The position numbers and the translations under genes are program-made. A stretch of 64,000 nucleotides of DNA from Gimesia algae (GTDB taxonomy: Bacteria; Planctomycetota; Planctomycetia; Planctomycetales; Planctomycetaceae): contig NZ_CP036343.1 in the NCBI RefSeq assembly GCF_007746795.1, positions 1,244,531-1,308,530 of the forward strand. The letters run 5' to 3'. This document shows positions 57,034 to 64,000 of this stretch, in pieces. The notes beneath the pieces are model-generated. The model was not told where the DNA came from and ran no database searches. It saw only the letters and a program-made list of their open reading frames with translations. Position 1 is the first letter of the stretch. The number at the start of each line of letters is the position of its first letter.

Positions 57034-58773
57034 TCACTTCTGCTGTCGGGCAATTTCTCTTACCTGCTCCTCTGTGGGAATATATCCGCTGGCGGGAAAA
57101 CGACCTAAGGGCCGTTGTACCTGATGTACCAGATATCGTCCTGCCCGAAAGACGACTGGCTGAGACCAGGGATAAGCGCCTTTGAGACTCACCGGATAAG
57201 CAGGGGGCGTTAACTGATTTGAATTCGGTGATTTTGCCAAAGCCGTTTTACGGTCAAATCCGCTCTCCAGCAAATCGGTGACAATCAATTTCTGCGGGCT
57301 GGTTTTGACTGACTCCATGAGTTCCCGACGATGTTTCGGACAGAATATCAGGATCGAATCAAAAAATACATATCGGGTCGCAGGTTCAACTGCAAGCTCG
57401 GGATACAGGTAAACCAGAGTACTGTTGTAGCAATGCAACTCACGATCTTTTAAATTCTGTTTTTCCAGAAATGCTTTGACAGCGGCCAGATCATCCCAGT
57501 CGACCTGAACCATTAAGGCCAGCTCCGATTTGAGCTGCAGATTACTTTGATTCAAGACACAGGTTGGCCAGAGTTGAATTCGTTCCGGTTTAAAATTGGG
57601 AAACGATAGTACAGCCATAACGGTGAATAAGAAAACCCCCATTTTCCAGGCCAGATTCAGAGACTGCGCCTGAGCTCGACTTCCCAGATAAACGCCAATC
57701 ACGGCTATCGCCAGCAGGTGAGAGGGGGGATGCACATAATCAAACAGATGCTGAAATGCGTATGACTGAAACAGCCACCCCAGGTACATCAACGATAACA
57801 GCAGCGTATCTCGTTGCCCCGTTTCCAATGTTGATTTGCTTTGTTTATGTATTTTCCAGCATTGCCAGACCGTTGAGAATGAGAGAGGAACGGCAATCAG
57901 ATGCAGCAGACACCAGGGATAAAACCGGAACAGAAACTGCGCAAACCGTAGTGGGTTCCAACCCGCCTTTCGCGCTGCCACATACTCTGGATTCCATTCG
58001 GTAAACGTTTCATAAAACCAGGGCCAGGCACCTGTCTGCCATAACCAGGTAATACCAATCGCTCCCAGGGTCAATCCCCCCAGTAATAAGCCAGAAAAAT
58101 CAATTAGCATTTTGCGTGGCTGTCTGATTAAGAACAGAGATCCAATCCAGACACACAATGCGGGTACGGCGACAAAGGGCTTGATCCAGAACGCCGTTGC
58201 CCAGCACAGGCCTTCCAGAAACCCCCAGCCCCAGACAACCAGTACTGAAGTCTTATGTGAGAGAGACTCAGCTTCCAGTATTCGATCAGTCTGCTTGCGA
58301 CGTAACCAGAGTGCCACCAGAGCAGGAAACAGGATTAACGTATCGCGCTGGAAGTGACACCATTCTGTAAGTGAAAAATAGAACGCAAACAGCGTGATAC
58401 CCATCCAGAGCATGGCGGTGATTGAAAACTGATTCCTGCAATTCCAGAACATGAGAAGCAATATACTGCCACCGAGAATGAGTAAGTCTACTACTCGCAA
58501 CGCATCCGAACTCATTCCCACTAAAGGCCTTACCAGCATATGAAGCCAGACAATTCCTGGTAGATTGGTTTCAAACACATCCTGATACAGGGTGCCGCCA
58601 CTCAAGGCAGTCTGTGCCTGCAGGTCATACAGCACAACATCGGTTGCCAAAGGCATTCTTATAAACAATGGTACACACAACATCAAAAATAGAGTAAAGA
58701 CGATGACTGCGATCCATGTATAGACTGTAACCCGTTTGGCTGCCTGAATCTCCACTCTTTTTACTCCACACAT
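57034..58773 (-). CDS. Polytopic membrane protein, GT-C glycosyltransferase-like
   Basis: The product is 579 residues with about 10 hydrophobic helices followed by a soluble C-terminal domain of about 160 residues. The first loop after helix 1 contains ATDVVLYDLQAQ with acidic residues in the position used by GT-C (PMT/ArnT-like) enzymes, then GGTLYQDVFETNLPGIVWLH, also typical of that group. Such proteins transfer sugars from lipid-phosphate donors. Donor and acceptor are not predictable. A GTG at 58755, with GGAG eight bases before it, is an alternative start. A polyprenyl-sugar synthase (the GT2 gene at 59734) nearby would supply a donor, which supports the idea. Confidence 0.78.
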   Translation of the reverse strand: MCGVKRVEIQAAKRVTVYTWIAVIVFTLFLMLCVPLFIRMPLATDVVLYDLQAQTALSGGTLYQDVFETNLPGIVWLHMLVRPLVGMSSDALRVVDLLILGGSILLLMFWNCRNQFSITAMLWMGITLFAFYFSLTEWCHFQRDTLILFPALVALWLRRKQTDRILEAESLSHKTSVLVVWGWGFLEGLCWATAFWIKPFVAVPALCVWIGSLFLIRQPRKMLIDFSGLLLGGLTLGAIGITWLWQTGAWPWFYETFTEWNPEYVAARKAGWNPLRFAQFLFRFYPWCLLHLIAVPLSFSTVWQCWKIHKQSKSTLETGQRDTLLLSLMYLGWLFQSYAFQHLFDYVHPPSHLLAIAVIGVYLGSRAQAQSLNLAWKMGVFLFTVMAVLSFPNFKPERIQLWPTCVLNQSNLQLKSELALMVQVDWDDLAAVKAFLEKQNLKDRELHCYNSTLVYLYPELAVEPATRYVFFDSILIFCPKHRRELMESVKTSPQKLIVTDLLESGFDRKTALAKSPNSNQLTPPAYPVSLKGAYPWSQPVVFRAGRYLVHQVQRPLGRFPASGYIPTEEQVREIARQQK

Positions 58774-59005
58774 TTACACATTGAATGTAATAAATCTCAA
58801 ACTCAACCACACACTATAGACAGAATAAGCAATACAGGTAAAATAAATATGTTTCAATTCAATCAATTTCTACCATTTCAGCGATAATCCTGAAGAGTTG
58901 TCCTGATTGCACTGGTATCCTGAGCCTTTGCATGCCTGTTCTGCTCATTTTCTCAGTCATTCGGCCATTTAATTCCATCGCCATTTAAGATAAAGATCAA
59001 TCATT

Positions 59006-59737
59006 GTGGACCCGGGACATCTTACTGAATTAATTGAGCTGGAAGATCATTATTGGTGGCATGTCGCCAAGCGGAAGCTGGTGACGGAAATCCTGACCAA
59101 TGAATTCGCGCCTCCCGGATTAATTATTGAAGGGGGGATTGGTTCCGCTCGAAATCTACTTGAGTTCAATCGAATGGGCTATGAAGTAACCGGCTTTGAT
59201 CTGATGCAGGACTCTGTCGATTATGGTCGTTCCCGTGGGCTAAACAATCTCTCCGTGCATGAGCTGAGCCAGCCCTGGCCCGTAACTCCTGCTTCTGCCA
59301 AAGCGGTCATCTTGCTTGATGTGATGGAACATATGCAGGACCCGGTTCAGTTACTGAAAAATGCGGCTGAAGGACTGGCGGATGATGGAGGTATCATTAT
59401 TACCGTTCCCGCATATCCCGTTCTGTTTTCCAACTGGGATCGAAAACTGGGGCATTACTGCCGTTATACGAAAAAACATTTTCGTCAAAACGCGAAAGAG
59501 GCTGGCCTCAAGGTCAAATGGGTGACTCACTGGAATTCGTTTACACTGCCCGCCGCCATCCTCAGCAGGGGAGCCGAGCGGGTATTGAAACGAGAGCAGG
59601 ATGATACGCCTCGCTTTACACGTATTCCCTCGGTCTTAAATCGTTGTCTCTTGTCCTGTGCCGGAGTCGAACGCAAACTGATCCATGCGACAGGGGTCCC
59701 TTTTGGACTTTCACTGATAGGGGTATTAGTCAAATGA
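59006..59737 (+). CDS. Class I SAM-dependent methyltransferase
   Basis: The product is 243 residues; the first codon is GTG at 59006. The motifs are those of a Rossmann-fold methyltransferase: LIIEGGIGSARNLLEF (motif I), VTGFDLMQDSVDYGRSRG, AVILLDVMEHMQDP (motif II region) and GGIIITVPAYPVLFSNWDRKLGHYCRYTKKHF. The phrase HYWWHVAKRKLV at the start is typical of small methyltransferases in glycan and lipid clusters. The substrate is probably a sugar or lipid intermediate. Its stop overlaps the ATG of the glycosyltransferase gene (ATGA at 59734), so the two are translationally coupled and should act in one pathway. Confidence 0.92.
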   Translation: MDPGHLTELIELEDHYWWHVAKRKLVTEILTNEFAPPGLIIEGGIGSARNLLEFNRMGYEVTGFDLMQDSVDYGRSRGLNNLSVHELSQPWPVTPASAKAVILLDVMEHMQDPVQLLKNAAEGLADDGGIIITVPAYPVLFSNWDRKLGHYCRYTKKHFRQNAKEAGLKVKWVTHWNSFTLPAAILSRGAERVLKREQDDTPRFTRIPSVLNRCLLSCAGVERKLIHATGVPFGLSLIGVLVK

Positions 59738-60804
59738 ATCAGTCAGTCCCACAAAGTGACTCCACCGAAAGAAAAGCAATCAACGAGCTTCTGATCTCGG
59801 TAGTTCTACCTGTTTTTAACGAGCAGAATGTATTACCTCAGTTGCTACAGTCAGTAGAAGAATCTCTTCAGTCCCTTGGCTGCTGCTACGAGATCATCTT
59901 TGTCAACGATGGTTCTACAGATCAAAGTGGCCCGATTCTGAACGATCTGGCGGAACTGAATTCCCGGATTAAGGTCCTGCATTTTGCCAAAAATTTCGGG
60001 CACCAGGCCGCCGTACAGGCCGGTTTATTACATTCGACTGGTGATGCGATCGTCATTATGGATTCGGATATGCAGGACAGCCCGACCGCCATTATTGACT
60101 TTGTGGAAGCCTGGCAGGCCGGCTTTGATGTGGTCTATGCCATTCGCACCGAACGCAAAGAAAATGTACTGAAACGCTGGGCTTTTTCTACATTTCACAA
60201 AACATTAAATCTGATCGCGAATTCGCACATCCCCAGAGATGCCGGAAATTTCGGATTGATCGACCGCAAAGTCGCCATTCAGATTGCCAGACTGATCGAC
60301 CGTGATCGCTATTTTCCAGGCTTACGTTCCTGGGTGGGATTTCGGCAAACCGGTGTCACCGTGGAACGATTAGCACGTTATGATAATACGCCACGTGTTT
60401 CGTTCATTCATCTTTGTCGGTTGGCCAAAACCGCAATCTTTTCCTTCTCGTTCCTGCCTTTGACCATTTTTTACCTGATCGCAGCTCTTTCCGCTGTTGT
60501 ATGTACGCTGGTCGTCGGCTTTGTTCTTTATCACAAGCTGTTTACCGGACTGGCAATCCCTGGCTGGGCTTCTGTCACCATTACCGCTTCATCTTTCGGT
60601 GCCCTCAACGCCTTGGGAATTGGCATCCTGGGTGAATATGTCACGCGTATTTATGACCAGGTCAGAGCCCGTCCCATGTTTATCGTCAACACGAAAACTA
60701 ATTTTGATTTTCCTGACAATGAAGCGCCCCTCCTTGCGAGCAAGCAGGAGGAAAGACCGACATCGGCAGCCAATCAGGACCAGGAACTCTCTCAGCAACC
60801 CTGA
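59734..60804 (+). CDS. Family 2 glycosyltransferase (polyprenyl-phosphate sugar synthase-like)
   Basis: The product is 356 residues from the ATG at 59734, which overlaps the methyltransferase stop. The frame is open further upstream, but those codons are read in the methyltransferase frame. The GT-A fold shows SVVLPVFNEQNVLPQLL, IIFVNDGSTDQS, and the donor-binding IVIMDSDMQDSP (DxD). A membrane part with two helices follows (about 235-300), as in DPM1/GtrB-type enzymes that transfer a sugar to polyprenyl phosphate. The product would feed GT-C enzymes such as those at 54.5 and 57 kb. The Gln/Glu-rich end is unstructured. Confidence 0.93.
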   Translation: MNQSVPQSDSTERKAINELLISVVLPVFNEQNVLPQLLQSVEESLQSLGCCYEIIFVNDGSTDQSGPILNDLAELNSRIKVLHFAKNFGHQAAVQAGLLHSTGDAIVIMDSDMQDSPTAIIDFVEAWQAGFDVVYAIRTERKENVLKRWAFSTFHKTLNLIANSHIPRDAGNFGLIDRKVAIQIARLIDRDRYFPGLRSWVGFRQTGVTVERLARYDNTPRVSFIHLCRLAKTAIFSFSFLPLTIFYLIAALSAVVCTLVVGFVLYHKLFTGLAIPGWASVTITASSFGALNALGIGILGEYVTRIYDQVRARPMFIVNTKTNFDFPDNEAPLLASKQEERPTSAANQDQELSQQP

Positions 60805-60925
60805 AACTGGCCAGCACGACTACGGGTCCATCAAGCCTGTATTGACAGGTGGTCAATGTCAGGCGAGCACGCAACGAGCGTGCGGATCTTTTCGACCAAC
60901 GTGCCATTTCAGGTCTGATAAGACA

Positions 60926-62275
60926 CTACTGTGATGTATGCCTGACGATGCTCCCCGAATCCTGGAAACGGGAAACCGGCTTTTCATTGGTCTGCTGATT
61001 GCGATCCACGTCGGTACTTTGTGTGGTATGCAACAGGCGGGGCCTGAAGACAACCATCAACAGCATTGGCAGATACCAGAGCAGATAGACGCTTCCCTGT
61101 TGCGGATACCAGAGCAGGGTGGCAATGATGATCGCCGTTGTATGAGACATTAAGTGGCCCAGATTTTTTCGGCGGGGCCAGATCGTCAGACAGACGATCA
61201 GGAGTACAAAAACCACAAACACAGGGATCCGATAGGCCGAATCATACGCACTCCAGAAACCGGGGATCTGCTGACCTCCCTGAAATTTGATCACTGACCA
61301 GTCGATGGAACCAATGGTTTGCTGGGTAAATGAAAACCGGTCGACCGAAGTCAACATCAGGCTTCCCACCAGCACAACGCCTACCACACTACCTGAGAGT
61401 ACAAAACGTTTCAGGCCGTTCTTCCGGTAATAACTGGCCCACAACGGTAAAAGAAAGACTGGAAAAAACATCGCCCCACAGGCCAGACCCATAAAGATAC
61501 CCGAAAGAATCGGTTGTTTATATGTTACAAACGCCCAGACCAGCAATGCCGCCGGTAAGACATGGTTCGCCTTACTGACATCATAGGCGGTACAGGGCAG
61601 CAGGAGGTACAACAGCGCCATCGCCAGCCCGACCTGTGTATCCGCAAAATGAACTTTCCCCATGATGATCAGCCCCACGATCACAAATGCATGTGCCAGG
61701 ATCGCCATGATCCGCGCTGCCAGCGTGGAATGATCCAGGGGAGGACTGGCACTCGTCACAGGATTAGAACCCTGGACCACTGCATTCGAGAGAGGAACGA
61801 CGGGCGCAGCCAGCAGTCGGGCTGTGGGACCAGCCTCGGGATGTGTTTTTTGCTGGGCCGCGCTCACATCCTGCATACTCAGTAGTCTGTCTGCCTGTTG
61901 GACGGTCTGGATCGTTTCCGGCGCAGGATTTTCCGTAAAGACGCGCACGATAAAAAAGGCAAAGATCGAGATACAGAGAAACGCCATCCCAAAACTGTTG
62001 AGATTCTGCTCTCCCCGGGGCCGTCTCTGAAAGAAACAGTCGACACACATGCGAATGACGAACAGCCCCGTGCCTGCGAACAGCCAGATGTTTCCCAATA
62101 CCGGTCTGTCACTTAAAAACAGCAATCCCGGTGAGATGGAAAGCAGCAGTACCAGATCCAGATTGCGCAGCGATAGTATCCGGTCAAATCGGAAAAAGAC
62201 CGCCAGAGAGAGCAACAGGGAAAGATAAAACCATGTTGCCTCACTTACATAATAATCAGGTAAGATATGGTTCAT
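60926..62275 (-). CDS. Polytopic membrane protein of unknown function
   Basis: The product is about 449 residues from the ATG at 62273-62275; an ATG at 62308 is possible. About ten hydrophobic helices are separated by short loops, with a Pro/Ala-rich extramembrane loop at about 130-190. The C-terminal tail is polar. It has some features of the GT-C fold, such as the loop sizes and HFADTQVGLAMALLYLLLPC, but no clear catalytic Asp. It is convergent with the glycosyltransferase gene and divergent from the PQQ-like gene. A role in envelope glycan synthesis is suggested only by the neighbours. Confidence 0.75.
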   Translation of the reverse strand: MNHILPDYYVSEATWFYLSLLLSLAVFFRFDRILSLRNLDLVLLLSISPGLLFLSDRPVLGNIWLFAGTGLFVIRMCVDCFFQRRPRGEQNLNSFGMAFLCISIFAFFIVRVFTENPAPETIQTVQQADRLLSMQDVSAAQQKTHPEAGPTARLLAAPVVPLSNAVVQGSNPVTSASPPLDHSTLAARIMAILAHAFVIVGLIIMGKVHFADTQVGLAMALLYLLLPCTAYDVSKANHVLPAALLVWAFVTYKQPILSGIFMGLACGAMFFPVFLLPLWASYYRKNGLKRFVLSGSVVGVVLVGSLMLTSVDRFSFTQQTIGSIDWSVIKFQGGQQIPGFWSAYDSAYRIPVFVVFVLLIVCLTIWPRRKNLGHLMSHTTAIIIATLLWYPQQGSVYLLWYLPMLLMVVFRPRLLHTTQSTDVDRNQQTNEKPVSRFQDSGSIVRHTSQ

Positions 62276-62308
62276 ACAAGAATACCGCCAGTGATGAGAA
62301 TTTATCAC

Positions 62309-62720
62309 CAGTCGAATTATTGAGTTTGAGCTTCAAACAGGTCCCCTTGTCATCACTCAAACAGGTACCAGCACGTGCTCCGAACTCAATTCTGGAGTCT
62401 CGGTCAAAGTGCGGGGTCGATAAATCAGTACCTATTGTTCACAGATTTTTAATTTTAACCAGCCGATAATACGATTTTTCTCAATATCATCCGGATTTCA
62501 CTCGTAGAAACCCCCATCCGTACACAGTCCGTACAGTACCTTGGGCATCAAAGAACAGATTCCGTCCTCTCTGTCAGCCGCAGTCCCCCTAAGACAGTCC
62601 GGGCAGAGACCGGAAATTATGCTTCGACACATAAATAACCTTTGAAATATAATTTCAAACCTGACATCATGATACGGCGAACGTCTCCGATTCTTTTTCA
62701 TCACGCCACGGAGGATGAGC
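62309..62720 (+). other. Divergent intergenic region, 412 bp
   Basis: This gap lies between the polytopic membrane protein (minus strand) and the PQQ-like gene (plus strand). It contains the palindrome at 62641-62659 with an embedded TATAAT, and a ten-base palindrome AGCACGTGCT near 62371. No RNA gene was recognised. Confidence 0.5.
62641..62659 (+). promoter_or_regulatory. Perfect inverted repeat with embedded TATAAT
   Basis: TTTGAAAT and ATTTCAAA form eight-base arms around ATA, 61 bp before the PQQ-like gene. TATAAT at 62648-62653 could be a -10 box, with TTCGAC at 62623-62628 as a poor -35 at a 19-base spacing. If so, the palindrome would sit on the promoter like an operator. Confidence 0.4.
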
Positions 62721-64000
62721 ATGCCGCATCTGAAATACCATTGGTTTTTCACAGTCACGTCGATCTGGATCGTACTTGGAGCAAGTCTGCCTGCTGCGGA
62801 AAAGGCAGAATCGAAGCGGGATATTTCAAAGACAGCAGCAGCCTGTCTATCCAGGTTGCCAGCTTCCTCAGGCATTTGCGTGGTCCTGGGGCTGCCCGCA
62901 GACAAGCAGGCGCCGTTTTTAAATGAAGTGCTTCAAAATTCAGAGTTCCAGATTTTTTTCCAGTCAGACTCGCTTTCTGAAGTTAACAAGGTCAGACAGC
63001 TGGCCGAAAAAAAAGGTTTTCTGGGCAACCGAATTTTTGTGGAACACGGCCCGATTCAGTCGCTCGCGCTGGCCAGTAATCTGGCTGACGTCATCTTTGT
63101 CGAACCAACGGCAGAGCAACTGGTATCTCAAACAGAACTGCTGCGGGTTTTACGCCCTGAAGGGATCGCTTACCGCGCCGGCTCAGAATTGAAAAAACCG
63201 ATTCCAGCCGGAAATGATTACTGGAACCATCCCTATCATCGCCCGGATAACAATCCCCAGTCGACCGACCAGAATGCACGCGCTCCCTACCGGACCCAGT
63301 TTCTGGCCGATCCCAAGTTTTCGCCCATGCCGGAAGTTTCCGTCGCTGCAGGAGGCAAAGTCTTCAAGGCGTTTGGACATATCGCGCATAAACAAAACCA
63401 GAATGCCATCCTGAATACCCTGATGTGTATTAACGCCTTTAATGGCACGATCCTCTGGAAGCGTCCGTTGCCCGCAGGCTTCATGATTCACCGCAATACC
63501 ATGATCGGCACCGACGACGCGTTGTATATGGCAGACAACGAGTCCTGCAAGATCATTGACAGTGAAACCGGGGAAATTCGCAACGAAATCAAAATCGACA
63601 AAAAACTGGCGGATGGCCCTGTCTGGAAATGGATGGGCATGCAGGACGGAGTTCTTTATGCCCTGATTGGCAACGAAGAAATCAAAGTCGATACGCAAAA
63701 ATCAGCGCGGCGGGGACTGGGGCACTGGCCTTGGGGTATGTGGAAAGGGCATGACTATTCCGACCCCAAGCAGGCCTTTGGATTTGGGCGGACGTTTGTG
63801 GCAATCAGTCTGGCAGACCAGAAAGTTCTCTGGCATTTCCAGGAAAAAGATTATATCGACAGCCGTGGCGTCTGTATGAAAAACAATCGCCTCTTTTATT
63901 ACTGCCCGGACAAATTCCTGGGATGCCTCAACACCGAAACAGGAAAACAGCTCTGGAAAAACAGTGACAAAAAATTACTGGCGTCCATCGGCTCCAATCA
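62721..64000 (+). CDS. Secreted PQQ-like beta-propeller protein with N-terminal methyltransferase-like part (3' end outside window)
   Basis: The frame runs from the ATG at 62721, with GGAGG six bases before it, and is open to the right edge: at least 426 codons. A signal peptide (WFFTVTSIWIVLGASLPAAE) comes first. Residues 30-150 look like a Rossmann segment of methyltransferase type (GICVVLGLPADKQAPFL, then VIFVEPTAEQ and LRVLRPEGIAY). After that come repeats of propeller blades: LMCINAFNGTILWKRPL, SCKIIDSETGEI, ISLADQKVLWHFQEKD and CLNTETGKQLWKN. Many planctomycete proteins of this type are known only from genomes. The methyltransferase-like part may be non-catalytic, as exported proteins do not meet SAM. 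Confidence 0.85.
   Translation, partial: MPHLKYHWFFTVTSIWIVLGASLPAAEKAESKRDISKTAAACLSRLPASSGICVVLGLPADKQAPFLNEVLQNSEFQIFFQSDSLSEVNKVRQLAEKKGFLGNRIFVEHGPIQSLALASNLADVIFVEPTAEQLVSQTELLRVLRPEGIAYRAGSELKKPIPAGNDYWNHPYHRPDNNPQSTDQNARAPYRTQFLADPKFSPMPEVSVAAGGKVFKAFGHIAHKQNQNAILNTLMCINAFNGTILWKRPLPAGFMIHRNTMIGTDDALYMADNESCKIIDSETGEIRNEIKIDKKLADGPVWKWMGMQDGVLYALIGNEEIKVDTQKSARRGLGHWPWGMWKGHDYSDPKQAFGFGRTFVAISLADQKVLWHFQEKDYIDSRGVCMKNNRLFYYCPDKFLGCLNTETGKQLWKNSDKKLLASIGSN

Overview
The window looks like chromosomal DNA from a planctomycete of the Gimesia / Planctomyces maris type. This is inferred from gene content, not from a marker gene: DUF1080 lipoproteins, BatA-like von Willebrand A membrane proteins, a long disordered membrane protein beside them, Ser/Thr kinases fused to sensor or beta-helix domains, an FHA-cyclase, and a PQQ-type propeller. 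I saw no rRNA, tRNA, CRISPR array, prophage or complete insertion sequence.

Layout. 1-11.5 kb: a rhomboid protease (cut by the left edge), a coiled-coil membrane protein, a cysteine-cluster protein, hisS, a nuclease-like protein, a lone beta-ketoacyl synthase, a frameshifted lipoprotein, an HD-GYP protein, an M50 protease and a small GAF protein. 11.8-16.4 kb: a zinc-ribbon/TPR-like membrane protein and a secreted protein, closed by a strong hairpin terminator. 16.5-21.6 kb: a minus-strand signalling group (Cache-linked Ser/Thr kinase, FHA-cyclase, a 53-residue protein, a receiver protein). 22.1-28.6 kb: gyrA, the nucleotide-sugar genes rmlB and ugd, and prfB with its programmed frameshift. 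28.6-36.7 kb: a double DUF1080 lipoprotein, a receiver-like protein, a kinase-like/beta-helix fusion, pyrB overlapped by a dihydroorotase homologue that has lost metal ligands, and a lipoprotein. 37.1-45.6 kb: three consecutive genes of the BatA/VWA membrane group. 45.7-54.2 kb: a SWIM-SNF2 helicase, a LarA-like protein, an inositol-monophosphatase-family enzyme, a YdjM-like membrane protein and a nitrilase-family amidase. 54.5-64 kb: cell-envelope and glycan genes (YfhO-like, a GT-C-like membrane protein, a methyltransferase overlapping a GT2 glycosyltransferase, a polytopic membrane protein), then a secreted PQQ-like propeller cut by the right edge.

The clearest structure outside genes is a family of imperfect palindromes, each exactly 96 bp, bounded by CTAG or a derivative. 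Five copies are present: one at 6.8 kb, one decayed and one intact at 36.7-37.0 kb, and two at 53.2-53.4 kb that share a single CTAG. They resemble a small non-autonomous mobile element or REP-like hairpin. The other notable points are the apparently inactive dihydroorotase partner of PyrB, the kinase/cyclase/receiver cluster, and a cyclase with an altered substrate-pocket position.

All functional statements are by recognition of motifs and family features. No database search was run.
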